DNA of 64,000 bases from assembly GCA_015296075.1 (NCBI GenBank), contig DVDV01000375.1, positions 1-64,000 on the forward strand. The letters are read 5' to 3'. The notes below the pieces were generated by a model, which saw nothing but the letters and a program-made list of their open reading frames with translations, did not search any database and was not told where the DNA came from. Positions within the stretch are counted from its first letter, which is position 1. Each line of letters starts with the position of its first letter. The position numbers and the translations under genes were made by a program. Positions 1 through 8,138 of this stretch are shown here, in pieces. The DNA is from Leptolyngbyaceae cyanobacterium M33_DOE_097. GTDB lineage: Bacteria > Cyanobacteriota > Cyanobacteriia > Leptolyngbyales > Leptolyngbyaceae.

Positions 1-106
1 GAAACATTTGTACTGTAGCCAGAGTGTCTAAAGACTTGTGCACTCAATGTTATAAACGGCAGAATGCGGGTTTCAGCCATTCATAAACGTTAAAACCGGA
101 CGTTTT

Positions 107-125
107 TATGAGAATCATTCTCATA
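107..125. promoter_or_regulatory. Fur-box-like palindrome upstream of petN
   Basis: TATGAGAATCATTCTCATA is a perfect 9-1-9 inverted repeat. Its core TGAGAATCATTCTCA fits the Fur 7-1-7 pattern TGATAATNATTATCA with one symmetric substitution in each arm. It lies about 95 bases before the petN start. It could equally serve a leftward gene beyond the window edge. Binding by Fur is inferred from the motif only. Confidence 0.55.
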
Positions 126-219
126 TCGAGAATTGCTGATCAGACATGCTTCTATGTACTGCCAGTTTTAAATTATGATCAGGTAGGTAAAGTTACTGTG
201 CTGCGGTTAGTAAAGGCTC

Positions 220-309
220 ATGGACATTTTGACATTAGGCTGGGTTGGCTTACTAGTTGTGTTTACATTCTCAATTTCCCTCGTTGTTTGGGGTCGTAAC
301 GGTTTTTAA
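220..309 (+). CDS. petN: Cytochrome b6-f complex subunit PetN (29 aa)
   Basis: This tiny gene encodes subunit VIII of the cytochrome b6-f complex, which carries electrons between photosystem II and photosystem I in the thylakoid membrane. The product starts [17 protein letters not shown] and ends WGRNGF, which is the PetN sequence almost residue for residue, with one membrane helix over about residues 5-23 and a short charged tail. At 29 residues it has the normal family length. A Fur-like palindrome lies about 95 bases upstream, and TATGAT at 174-179 could be its -10 box. It appears monocistronic. Confidence 0.96.
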   Translation: MDILTLGWVGLLVVFTFSISLVVWGRNGF

Positions 310-394
310 TTAAACCCTTACGGATGTTTTTTGTTTTTTAGAAAAAACATAGGCTGTTGGGGATTGGCTCAGCAGCCATCTGTTTTTCAAAGAA

Positions 395-577
395 TTGATT
401 GAATTAGCCGTGGAAACTTCAGCGTTTAACGTACTTGTTTTAGCCGCCTTTGGACTCCTCATTTTAGTCAGTGGCGGTATCGCTTATTTAACCGTAATCG
501 AGTGGCGCGATCGCCGTCGTCGCGAAAATGATCGCAAGCAACAAAGCACGATTCGAGGGAAAACTCGCCGTTCATAA
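395..577 (+). CDS. Small single-pass membrane protein, function unknown
   Basis: A 60-residue product with one hydrophobic helix (about residues 12-34, VLVLAAFGLLILVSGGIAYL) followed by a highly basic tail rich in Arg and Lys (WRDRRRRENDRK). The tail should lie on the cytoplasmic or stromal side by the positive-inside rule. I do not recognise the family, though it has the look of a conserved cyanobacterial small membrane protein. The start is uncertain: TTG at 395 gives the longest frame and GTG at 410 is as likely; neither has a clear ribosome binding site. It lies 85 bases after petN on the same strand. Confidence 0.6.
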   Translation: MIELAVETSAFNVLVLAAFGLLILVSGGIAYLTVIEWRDRRRRENDRKQQSTIRGKTRRS

Positions 578-656
578 CAAGAGGCCAAGTTCGCTTTCCT
601 CCGTAGAAGAGTAGGTTACGCTATCGGTAGCCATAGCTGAGCATAGGAGGAAATTT

Positions 657-1208
657 GTGAAAACAGCACGGGCAAAACGACAACTGCCCCTGATGTCTCT
701 ATTTTTGCTGCTCGTCACTTACATCAGTTTTGGGTGGTATTTGATCGGGCCAGATGCCCCGCGATCGCGCTGGCTAGAGCGGGTTTGTTCGCTACTCAAT
801 CCACATATCGCCTTTTACAGCCCTTCGCAAGAAATGCTCTACTGTCAGCATTTCATCCAAAGCAACTGGTTTGCAGTTGTACTCACCGTCATCTGGATTT
901 TTCTTTCGTCGCTTGCTTTTCGCTCTCCCCTCACAAGCATCATACGGATCATTAGCCGCACGTTTCACTCAGATACTGTGGCGTTTTTGGCGATTTTCAT
1001 GTTTGCAGCGATGGGCGCAATCATCCTGTTTTGGCTGCATGTATTTCTCTTTATCATCACCATTTTGGCCACAGAAGCCTTAGCCCGCATTGATATTCAA
1101 CTAGCAGGTTATGGCGTCGGTGAAGCGTTTTGGATGTTGTTATGCGTCTGTATGGCGGGTCTTGCTATGGGGGTCAGTGCCCATTACCTTTACGGCTTGT
1201 ATTACTAA
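657..1208 (+). CDS. Polytopic membrane protein, function unknown
   Basis: A 183-residue protein with about four hydrophobic spans (near residues 13-31, 72-91, 108-135 and 153-178) and a soluble loop holding two Cys residues between the first two. The start is a GTG chosen because a strong AGGAGG site sits six bases upstream; no ATG fits. I cannot assign a family. It follows the 60-residue membrane protein on the same strand after 79 bases and ends only 32 bases from the convergent argB, leaving little room for a terminator. Confidence 0.65.
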   Translation: MKTARAKRQLPLMSLFLLLVTYISFGWYLIGPDAPRSRWLERVCSLLNPHIAFYSPSQEMLYCQHFIQSNWFAVVLTVIWIFLSSLAFRSPLTSIIRIISRTFHSDTVAFLAIFMFAAMGAIILFWLHVFLFIITILATEALARIDIQLAGYGVGEAFWMLLCVCMAGLAMGVSAHYLYGLYY

Positions 1209-1240
1209 GCGATCAACGTCTCACTGGTTCAATTTAGAGA

Positions 1241-2134
1241 CTACTTGAGAAACTCTGACGCCACGATCATCGAACCAATCCCCGCGTCGGTAAAAATCTC
1301 AAGTAGCAACGCATGCGGCACCCGCCCATCAATAATATGTGATGCTTTCACCCCTTGCGCCAGCGATCGCACACAGCAATTGACCTTGGGGATCATGCCA
1401 CCCGACACAATGCCAGACTCAATTAACTGTCGCGCTTCAGCAATATCGACTTTTGGAATCAGGGTCGAAGGGTCTTTGTAATCACGTAGAATGCCAGCCG
1501 TATCGGTCAAGAGAATCATTTTTTCGGCTCCGAGAGCAGCCGCAATTTCGCCTGCGACCGTATCGGCATTAATGTTGTAAGCTTGCCCCTCGTTATCAGC
1601 CGCAACACTTGACACAACGGGGATGTAACCATTCTGCACAAGCGACTCCAAGATACTGGTGTCAACGCTCGTCACCTCGCCGACAAACCCAACCCCCTCT
1701 GCATCCGTCGGGCGAGCCTTGATTAAGTTGGCATCCTTACCGCACAAACCAACTGCCTTGCCGCCAGCCTGGTTAATCAACGCCACCAGTTCTTTATTGA
1801 CTTTGCCAACCAAAACCATTTCCACAACTTCCATCGTGGCCGCATCGGTCACCCGCAACCCGTCTTTAAACTGAGGCTCAATGTTGAGTTTGCCTAGCCA
1901 GGTATTGATCTCAGGCCCACCCCCATGCACCAAAACCGGACGCAAGCCAACGCAGGCCATAAAGACCACATCCCGAATCACCTTATCTTTGAGGTTGCTG
2001 TCTTTCATCGCAGCCCCCCCGTACTTGATCACAATCGTTCTGCCTGCAAACTGCTGGATGTAAGGTAATGCCTCGCTTAAGACACGCACACGAGTTGCTT
2101 CAGCTTTTTGGATGTAATCGGCTTCAACGGTCAT
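1241..2134 (-). CDS. argB: Acetylglutamate kinase (NAGK)
   Basis: Phosphorylates N-acetyl-L-glutamate with ATP, the second step of arginine synthesis. The 297-residue product has the kinase glycine motif [10 protein letters not shown] (34-43), the substrate loop [10 protein letters not shown] (67-76) and a C-terminal ATP site around [10 protein letters not shown] chose ATG at 2134 ([12 protein letters not shown]) because it gives the usual cyanobacterial length; the open frame continues 46 codons upstream but that part does not look like NAGK. In cyanobacteria this enzyme is arginine-sensitive and is relieved by the nitrogen signal protein PII; the extended N-terminal helix of arginine-sensitive NAGKs is present. 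It is transcribed alone. Confidence 0.96.
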   Translation of the reverse strand: MTVEADYIQKAEATRVRVLSEALPYIQQFAGRTIVIKYGGAAMKDSNLKDKVIRDVVFMACVGLRPVLVHGGGPEINTWLGKLNIEPQFKDGLRVTDAATMEVVEMVLVGKVNKELVALINQAGGKAVGLCGKDANLIKARPTDAEGVGFVGEVTSVDTSILESLVQNGYIPVVSSVAADNEGQAYNINADTVAGEIAAALGAEKMILLTDTAGILRDYKDPSTLIPKVDIAEARQLIESGIVSGGMIPKVNCCVRSLAQGVKASHIIDGRVPHALLLEIFTDAGIGSMIVASEFLK

Positions 2135-2451
2135 GGTTAACGTTATTGGCTTGAGTGAATAAAAATGTGATCGGCCATTCTCCAAAGAGTAACCCTGGAG
2201 CGTCGTCTTTTGTACAAGACTTTGGAAAATTATCAGCAGTCTAAGGGAGAGCGATCGTTTCAGCAATGGCAAACGCGACAGTTTTACAGCTCCAAGTATG
2301 CTTGGGATCGTGTATTAAATAAGATCGGCTGTGTTTCCGTCGAAAGGGGCAAACGGCCCTTTGCCCATCCAAAGAAGTGTCGAAGTTGCTTAATTCACGT
2401 TCCCTGGTAGAGTGTGGGCTAAGATAAATAGTACGTTTACACCAGTCATCC
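2135..2451. other. Intergenic region with a small hairpin
   Basis: Divergent spacer between argB and the gene at 2452, so it should hold both promoters. The only structure I see is a hairpin with arms GGGCAAA (2347-2353) and TTTGCCC (2360-2366). The same GGGGCAAACGGC core occurs inside the MITE copies at 29527 and 44681, so it is probably a dispersed palindromic repeat rather than a local control element. Confidence 0.5.
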
Positions 2452-2748
2452 ATGCGAGCCAGACTAGACAAGGAGATTCTATTCATCCATCACGAAGATG
2501 TACCACCTTACAAAAAAGGGGGGTCGATTGTGCGCAACAGCTATTTTTGGGCGCTGAAGTCGATCGCCGCAATGGCCAAGCGCGATCGCGACTGGGAATT
2601 TGACGCTGAGGTTTGGGTGGCGTTGCAGCGCATGCTATTGTCGTTTGGCGAGTCTGGCTATTTGGGGTTAAGCGAAACGATTTTAGAATTTCCGGCAGCA
2701 GAAACCAGCATTCCACCTGCGTTGAGAGCAGTCTCTACCTGGGAGTGA
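2452..2748 (+). CDS. Hypothetical protein, 98 aa
   Basis: A soluble 98-residue protein with no signal peptide or membrane span. It starts MRARLDKEILFIHHEDVPP and is rich in aromatic and charged residues (NSYFWALKSI, WEFDAEVWVALQRM). I recognise no domain. Codon use and the HIP1-like GCGATCGC inside the frame resemble the neighbouring real genes, which argues that it is expressed. It stands alone between divergent argB and the ABC ATPase 142 bases downstream. No strong Shine-Dalgarno sequence precedes the ATG. Confidence 0.6.
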   Translation: MRARLDKEILFIHHEDVPPYKKGGSIVRNSYFWALKSIAAMAKRDRDWEFDAEVWVALQRMLLSFGESGYLGLSETILEFPAAETSIPPALRAVSTWE

Positions 2749-2890
2749 GGACTCAAGACGATGAAATAGGGTACTTTTCCTAGAAAATAAGAATTGGCGA
2801 TCGCGCAAGCGCAACGAATGTCGTTCGCTCCTCAATCGACCAATTTTACCCACGGTGATTAATTCCCCTTAGAGTCGGGATCTCGAACCC

Positions 2891-3742
2891 ATGAGTGTTG
2901 CTGTCTCGTTGCAAAACGTTTGTAAGACTTACGATAAAACGCCTGTTGTCGATGATTTATCGTTTGATATTCGGTCAGGAGAGATGTTTGGGTTATTAGG
3001 CCCCAACGGTGCTGGTAAATCGACTACCATTCGCATGATTACGACGCTGACTAGACCCAGTAGCGGTCGCATTGAGGTTGCAGGTTGTGACACAGTTCGC
3101 TATCGGGGGCAAGTCAAACGGCGGATTGGGGTTGTGCTGCAACAAATTAGTGTTGATAGCGACCTCACCGTTTGGGAAAACATGGAGTTTCACGGACGTT
3201 TACACCACATCCCCAGTCCCTATCGCCAAAAAGAAATTGATCGCTGGCTCGATTATGTCGAGTTAGGCGATCGCCGCGATAGTCTGGCAAAAACCCTTTC
3301 CGGTGGGATGAAGCGCCGCCTTCAAATCGCGCGCGCACTCCTCCACGAACCCGAAATTCTCTTTCTTGATGAGCCAACGGTCGGTCTGGATCCGCAAACG
3401 CGCCGCCGACTCTGGGAAATCATTCGCGATCTCAATAAGCAGGGCATGACGATGCTGCTCACCACCCACTACATGGACGAGGTGGAATATCTCTGCGATC
3501 GCATTGGCATTATGGACGGTGGCAAGCTGATTGAGTTGGGCACCTTGCAAGACCTGAAACACCGCCACGGCGAAGGGCTAGTGATGAAGCAAACGGGCGA
3601 TCGCTGGCAATATCAATTCTTCCCGACAGTGGAGGAGGCAAACTCTCACCTGGCAAGTTTGTCGGATCGGACTGGCATGATGGCACGCCCCACTAACCTG
3701 GAAGACATCTTCGTTGAGTTGACCGGGCGCGAGCTGAATTAA
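2891..3742 (+). CDS. ABC transporter ATP-binding protein, ABC-2/DrrA type
   Basis: The ATPase subunit of an ABC-2 type exporter, of the family that includes daunorubicin-resistance DrrA and NatA. The 283-residue protein has Walker A GPNGAGKST (37-45), the signature LSGGM (136-140), Walker B FLDEPT (158-163) and the switch histidine in LTTHYMDE, plus a C-terminal extension typical of this group. The substrate cannot be told from the ATPase. No ABC-2 permease lies beside it, which is unusual because these ATPases normally pair with one downstream; the partner must be elsewhere. It is closed by a strong hairpin terminator. Confidence 0.88.
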   Translation: MSVAVSLQNVCKTYDKTPVVDDLSFDIRSGEMFGLLGPNGAGKSTTIRMITTLTRPSSGRIEVAGCDTVRYRGQVKRRIGVVLQQISVDSDLTVWENMEFHGRLHHIPSPYRQKEIDRWLDYVELGDRRDSLAKTLSGGMKRRLQIARALLHEPEILFLDEPTVGLDPQTRRRLWEIIRDLNKQGMTMLLTTHYMDEVEYLCDRIGIMDGGKLIELGTLQDLKHRHGEGLVMKQTGDRWQYQFFPTVEEANSHLASLSDRTGMMARPTNLEDIFVELTGRELN

Positions 3743-3749
3743 GCCATAA

Positions 3750-3780
3750 AAAAGGATGCATGGACTGTATGCATCCTTTT
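3750..3780. terminator. Bidirectional terminator between the ABC ATPase and clpP
   Basis: Perfect 12-bp stem AAAAGGATGCAT / ATGCATCCTTTT with the 7-base loop GGACTGT. The A-rich left flank and T-rich right arm let it work on both strands, as expected between two convergent genes. Confidence 0.85.
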
Positions 3781-3800
3781 CAAATGAGTAGAGTTTGTTT

Positions 3801-4412
3801 CTACACAGGCGAAACCGCAGAGGGGCGGCGATCGATCACTTTGTCGATCAAGCCATAGTCTTTTGCATCCTCAGCGGACATGAAGAAATCGCGTTCGGTA
3901 TCTTCCTGGATCCGCTCTAGTGGTTGACCTGTGTGGTCTGCCAACAACTCATTTAAGCGACGTTTGTGGTGCAAAATTTCGCGCGCCTGGATTTCGATAT
4001 CCGTTGCTTGCCCCTGAGCGCCCCCTAGAGGTTGGTGAATCATAATGCGAGAGTGGGGTAGGCTCATCCGCTTGCCTTTGGTGCCTGCACTCAGGAGAAA
4101 AGCGCCCATGCTGGCAGCTAGACCCATACAAACGGTGCAAACATCGGGGCGAATGTGCTTCATCGTGTCATAGATCCCCATACCAGAGTGAACCGAGCCA
4201 CCTGGCGAATTGATGTAGAGATAGATATCTTTCTCAGAGTCTTCTGCATCGAGAAACAGAAGCTGGGCAACGATTAGATTAGCAATATCTGAATCAACCG
4301 GCTGCCCTAAAAAGACGATGCGCTCGCGCAGCAGGCGAGAGTAAATATCAAAGGCGCGTTCACCGCGTCCAGACTGTTCGATAACCGTAGGGATCATGGC
4401 TCGTCTCAGCAT
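3801..4412 (-). CDS. clpP: ATP-dependent Clp protease proteolytic subunit
   Basis: Serine protease subunit that forms the tetradecameric Clp chamber and degrades proteins fed by ClpX or ClpC. The 203-residue protein keeps the triad Ser101 (GLAASMGA), His126 (MIHQPLGG) and Asp175 (DTERD), offset exactly ten from the E. coli precursor numbering (111/136/185), so it is a catalytically competent ClpP and not the inactive ClpR. Cyanobacteria carry several ClpP paralogues and I cannot say which this is; no clpX or clpR is adjacent in this window. ATG at 4412 and an ATG five codons later are both possible starts. Confidence 0.95.
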   Translation of the reverse strand: MLRRAMIPTVIEQSGRGERAFDIYSRLLRERIVFLGQPVDSDIANLIVAQLLFLDAEDSEKDIYLYINSPGGSVHSGMGIYDTMKHIRPDVCTVCMGLAASMGAFLLSAGTKGKRMSLPHSRIMIHQPLGGAQGQATDIEIQAREILHHKRRLNELLADHTGQPLERIQEDTERDFFMSAEDAKDYGLIDKVIDRRPSAVSPV

Positions 4413-4544
4413 AAGGTTATTCCTTATTCTACTGGGTTGGTTCCAGCGTGGGGGGTTGGGTCGAAGTTCGGTTCTAACTGTTTTTTTCTCTAGAAACAGC
4501 CGTTACTATTGATGAAGCTATGTAAACAAACGAGTTAAATTGCT

Positions 4545-5429
4545 GTGGTTATTGAATCGCTTGCGAAACAATCTCTTGAAAAACACTTTTGGAACTGGCA
4601 AGGTCATCAAATCTGCTACACCACGGCTGGAGCAGGTCAGCCGATCGTTTTAATTCATGGATTTGGCGCTTCAATCGGGCACTGGCGTAAGAATATCCCC
4701 GTTTTAGCAGCAGCCGGATATCAGGTTTACGCTCTTGATTTGTTAGGTTTGGGTGCATCTGATAAGCCACTCGTGCCCTACTCGGTTGAGTTGTGGCAGG
4801 CGTTACTCAGCGATTTTTATCAAACTCATATCAATACTCCGGCTATTTGGGTTGGCAACTCAATTGGTGGTTTATTAGCACTGTCGATGCTGGCTGATTT
4901 TCCTGAAATGGCGCAGGGTGGGGTACTTCTCAATGCTGCGGGTGGGCTGAGTCACCGTCCTGATGAGCTAAATTTGCCGTTGCGGTTGATGATGGGGGCG
5001 TTTAACCAGGCGGTGCGATCGCCCTTTGGAGCCTTAGTCTTTAACCAAGTCCGCCGCAAATCAAATATTCGTCGCAGTCTGCGGCAAGTATATCGAGATG
5101 CTGCCGCTGTCACCGATGAGTTGGTCGATATGCTCTACGAACCGTCTTGCCATCCGGGTGCAGCGAAGGTGTTTGCGTCGATCATCACCGCCCCACCTGG
5201 CCCTTCACCAATTGAGTTACTACCTAAAGTCAAGTCGCCACTCCTCGTGATCTGGGGCGAGGCTGACCCCTGGACGCCGATTGATGGAGCCAAAGTTTAC
5301 CAGGAGTTTGCCCAACAACACCCCGTCAAAGTGGTAGGGATCCCTGATACGGGGCATTGCCCTCACGATGAGCGACCCGAAGCGGTGAATGCGCTGATTT
5401 TAGAGTGGTTAGAAGAATTAAACAGCTAG
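4545..5429 (+). CDS. Alpha/beta hydrolase, pheophytinase/dephytylase-like
   Basis: A 294-residue alpha/beta-hydrolase with the oxyanion motif LIHGFGAS, nucleophile elbow GNSIGG (Ser106), an acid in WGEADPWTP and the catalytic His in TGHCPHDERPE. The elbow GNS(I/L)GG, instead of the common GHSxGG, is a mark of the plant pheophytinase/chlorophyll dephytylase group and its cyanobacterial relatives, so removal of phytol from chlorophyll derivatives is a reasonable guess but is inferred. The start is GTG at 4545; no better ATG exists. It is divergent from clpP and convergent with the GNAT gene. Confidence 0.8.
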   Translation: MVIESLAKQSLEKHFWNWQGHQICYTTAGAGQPIVLIHGFGASIGHWRKNIPVLAAAGYQVYALDLLGLGASDKPLVPYSVELWQALLSDFYQTHINTPAIWVGNSIGGLLALSMLADFPEMAQGGVLLNAAGGLSHRPDELNLPLRLMMGAFNQAVRSPFGALVFNQVRRKSNIRRSLRQVYRDAAAVTDELVDMLYEPSCHPGAAKVFASIITAPPGPSPIELLPKVKSPLLVIWGEADPWTPIDGAKVYQEFAQQHPVKVVGIPDTGHCPHDERPEAVNALILEWLEELNS

Positions 5430-5544
5430 GAAGAACAGAAGTAAGGCGGAGACGGGAAAAGGTCGTTTACTTAAGAAAGAGTCTGTGGCACTGTTTTTTT
5501 TGGATGAGACTTGCAAAGGTTCAGCGATTGGTGCTGCTGAAAGG

Positions 5545-6054
5545 TCAAGTTTTGGCTAATGCCTTCTCCATGAAAACAGTGCAGAGGCCGTTGTTGTAGC
5601 GATCGATGGGGTAAAAGCCAAGCTTTTGATAAAAGTTGAGCGCGGGGGCTTGTCTTTGCGCGTCGGCTAAGTCAAGGCGCACTTTTTGATAGCCCGCTTG
5701 GTAAGCAAAATCAAGGAGCTGATCTGCAAGTTGCTGGCCCCATCCTCGGCCTCGATAGGCTTGTAGCAGCCACATCCGTTTCAGCTCACAGATTGCATCG
5801 TCAAGTTTGCGAATGGCACCGGTGCCAACAACTTGCTCAGCCTCCAGCAAGACTAAAAATGTGCCACCGTTGTCGAAATAGTGCGATCGCGCGTGGTTAA
5901 TATCCTGCATGTCATCCAGTTCTCGAATCTCGGCTGGTGTCAAAACGTCGCCCCAAATTTCAGACCAAACCGTCATAATCATTTGCTTGACGGCGGCGAT
6001 TTGCTCAGACTGAAGTGGTTGAATCGTAAGCACTGCACTGGGTGAATGATGCAT
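5545..6054 (-). CDS. GNAT-family N-acetyltransferase
   Basis: A 169-residue acetyl-CoA-dependent acetyltransferase. The GNAT core is visible: a beta strand with VGTGAIRKL, then CELKRMWLLQAYRGRGWG, in which RGRGWG is the acetyl-CoA pyrophosphate loop (motif A), and the terminal ALNFYQKLGFYP motif B. The acceptor substrate is unknown. It stands alone, convergent with the hydrolase; the 115-base gap between them shows no clear terminator. Confidence 0.85.
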   Translation of the reverse strand: MHHSPSAVLTIQPLQSEQIAAVKQMIMTVWSEIWGDVLTPAEIRELDDMQDINHARSHYFDNGGTFLVLLEAEQVVGTGAIRKLDDAICELKRMWLLQAYRGRGWGQQLADQLLDFAYQAGYQKVRLDLADAQRQAPALNFYQKLGFYPIDRYNNGLCTVFMEKALAKT

Positions 6055-6197
6055 TTTTTACAGATTTTAATCTGACATTTGTTAAATCTTCTTACCAAGG
6101 CTAGAAAACGCTAAAGCTCTATGGTTGAGTCCCGCGAAGCGCAGCTAGACAAGGTAAAATCGACGCTTGACACCCTAAAAAGACGACTTTTCCCGCT

Positions 6198-7250
6198 ATG
6201 GCTTCTGAAACAATCGAATCGGCTGTTTGGTCTGAGATGTTGCAGCAACTCTTAAACCGCGAATCGCTCTCGGCTGAGCAAGCGGCTGATTTGATGCAAG
6301 GTTGGTTACAAGAAGCGATCCCACCTGTGTTATCTGGTGCGATTTTGGCAGCGTTGCAAGCCAAAGGGGTATCCGCCAACGAGTTAGCAGGCATGGCGCG
6401 CGTTTTACAAGCGCAGGCAACCCAGGTGCAGGCAGAAGCGGCTGTTGGGGCGATCGATACCTGCGGTACCGGAGGCGATGGAGCTGGCACATTCAACATC
6501 TCAACCGCTGTGGCATTTGTGGGTGCCGCTGCTGGCATTCCCGTTGCGAAGCATGGCAACCGCTCCGCGTCGAGTCGGGTTGGCTCGGCGGACGTACTGG
6601 AGTTTTTAGGAGTCAACCTGAGCGCCCCTCCTGACAAGATCCATGCAGCTCTCTCTGAAGTGGGAATTACCTTTTTGTTTGCACCCGGTTGGCACCCCGC
6701 GATGAAAGCAGTTGCCCCCATCCGTAAAACGATGAAGGTACGGACGGTGTTTAACTTGCTTGGCCCTTTGGTGAACCCGCTCAAACCAGAAGGACAGGTG
6801 ATGGGTGTCTACGACAGCAGCCTGATTGAGACGATCGCCCAGGCGATGTCACAGTTAGGCACCCAAAAGGCGATCGTGCTGCACGGGCGAGAGCGGTTAG
6901 ATGAAGCAGGTCTGGGCGATTTAACCGATATGGCCGTGTTGTGCGAGGGTGTTGTTAAGCGAGAAGTATTAAATCCAGAAACCGTGGGGTTACAATCAGC
7001 GCCAATTACAGAGCTGGCAGGCGGAGATGTCAAAGAAAATGCCGAGATTTTGACTGCCGTTCTCAAGGGCAAAGGCACGCAAGCCCAACAAGATGTCGTA
7101 GCACTGAACGCTGCCCTTGCGCTTTGGGTAGGTGGTGCCGTCAAGGATACGGAGCATCCCTACAAAGCAGGGGTCGCTTTGGCACAGGAGATTCTCAACA
7201 GTGGTGCCGCGTGGGATAAGGTTGAGCAGTTAGTCGCGTTCTTGCGCTAA
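6198..7250 (+). CDS. trpD: Anthranilate phosphoribosyltransferase
   Basis: Joins anthranilate and PRPP to give phosphoribosyl-anthranilate, the second step of tryptophan synthesis. The 350-residue protein has the PRPP-binding CGTGGD motif (89-94), KHGNRS (118-123) and the downstream NLLGPLVNP segment, all diagnostic. Length is normal. The ATG at 6198 begins [11 protein letters not shown]. No other trp gene lies in this window, in keeping with the scattered trp genes of cyanobacteria. Confidence 0.96.
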   Translation: MASETIESAVWSEMLQQLLNRESLSAEQAADLMQGWLQEAIPPVLSGAILAALQAKGVSANELAGMARVLQAQATQVQAEAAVGAIDTCGTGGDGAGTFNISTAVAFVGAAAGIPVAKHGNRSASSRVGSADVLEFLGVNLSAPPDKIHAALSEVGITFLFAPGWHPAMKAVAPIRKTMKVRTVFNLLGPLVNPLKPEGQVMGVYDSSLIETIAQAMSQLGTQKAIVLHGRERLDEAGLGDLTDMAVLCEGVVKREVLNPETVGLQSAPITELAGGDVKENAEILTAVLKGKGTQAQQDVVALNAALALWVGGAVKDTEHPYKAGVALAQEILNSGAAWDKVEQLVAFLR

Positions 7251-7259
7251 GGAATGAAG

Positions 7260-7361
7260 ATTCAATCAGTTCGATATTTGGTAGGGGTGGGTTTTGCTAC
7301 TTAATCATTGTAGGGTGCAGATGGGTCTGCTAAACCTGCTCCTACAGTTTGCGGATTGAAT
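7260..7361 (+). repeat. Dispersed miniature repeat, family B, copy 1
   Basis: A 102-base non-coding block ending in the inverted repeat ATTCAATC / GATTGAAT. A second copy in reverse orientation lies at 47658-47768, with long shared stretches such as TTTGGTAGGGGTGGGTTTTGC and GGTCTGCTAAACC. It sits between the ends of trpD and coaX. It looks like a miniature mobile element or extragenic palindromic repeat; mobility is inferred. Confidence 0.75.
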
Positions 7362-7370
7362 TCGTGGCTC

Positions 7371-8135
7371 TCAAGGATTGCCAGTGCGAGAGCGGTTGAG
7401 TATTGCACTACGAACCGCCTGGATCCCCGCAAAGATGAGGGTCGGCTGCACGTTCAGAAATGGGGTTAACTCAGGCGCAACAGAGCGTAGAGCCGCCGCC
7501 AATCGATCGCCATCGCCCCCAGTCAACACAACTGGACTCGCTGGATATTGACGGTGCCAGTCAGCGATAAAAGCTTGAATCCCCGCTAACAGCGTGTAAA
7601 ACACACCGCTCGCGATCGCGCCTTTGGTATCCGTTGCCCATTGCATCGGCAAATCCGTATCAGTAGTTGCGAACAACACTTCTGGCAAGGCTGCCGTTCC
7701 CTGGTTCAGGGCTTGCAGTTGCAGGCGCAATCCTGGGGCGATCGCGCCACCCACTAAACGGCGATCGGCATCAGCCCCCGTAAAGGTGAGAGCTGTCCCC
7801 GCGTCAATCACGAGTACTGGAGCCGCTATTGTCTGAATCGCTCCCCAGAGTGCCAGTGCCCGATCCACCCCAAATGTCGGATACATCCCACTTAAGGGGA
7901 TATCCTCTAGCGTGATGAAACGGCTACGAGAATAGGTGCGCCAGCGATCGCTCTGAGGTGGAACGACGGACGCAATCCACACATCGACAGGCGTATGGCT
8001 GGGTAACGGGGCAGATTCAGCCTCACTGAGATGAGGCGCATCCCAGTGTTTAACCAACTGATCACCCTGAAACTCTGCCCAGTGCGATCGTGAGTTACCG
8101 ATCGCCAGAGCCAGCCAGGTTTGTGCGCCAGTCAT
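7371..8135 (-). CDS. coaX: Type III pantothenate kinase
   Basis: Phosphorylates pantothenate, the first step of coenzyme A synthesis. The 254-residue product has the ASKHA ATPase motifs of the type III enzyme: IGNSR (12-16), the GVDRALALWGA segment (89-99), VIDAGTALTF (109-118) and GGAIAPG (129-135). Type III kinases escape CoA feedback and usually need a monovalent cation. Its start is three bases after the hemA stop, so the two are almost certainly one transcript, hemA first. Confidence 0.94.
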   Translation of the reverse strand: MTGAQTWLALAIGNSRSHWAEFQGDQLVKHWDAPHLSEAESAPLPSHTPVDVWIASVVPPQSDRWRTYSRSRFITLEDIPLSGMYPTFGVDRALALWGAIQTIAAPVLVIDAGTALTFTGADADRRLVGGAIAPGLRLQLQALNQGTAALPEVLFATTDTDLPMQWATDTKGAIASGVFYTLLAGIQAFIADWHRQYPASPVVLTGGDGDRLAAALRSVAPELTPFLNVQPTLIFAGIQAVRSAILNRSRTGNP

Positions 8136-8138
8136 TTT

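Noticed and set aside
108-299. 63-codon plus-strand frame at the left edge
   Set aside because: It overlaps the exact petN sequence in another frame and has no family resemblance.
324-350. ATGTTTTTT ... AAAAAACAT inverted repeat after petN as a terminator
   Set aside because: The stem is A/T only and lacks a G/C core, so termination cannot be claimed.
2878-2900. GGGTTCGAGATCCC-like segment on the minus strand as a tRNA T-arm
   Set aside because: Only three base pairs of the stem form, and no other tRNA arm is present.
6119-6784. 221-codon minus-strand frame
   Set aside because: It lies almost wholly inside trpD on the opposite strand; the composition is that of a mirror frame of a GC-rich gene.
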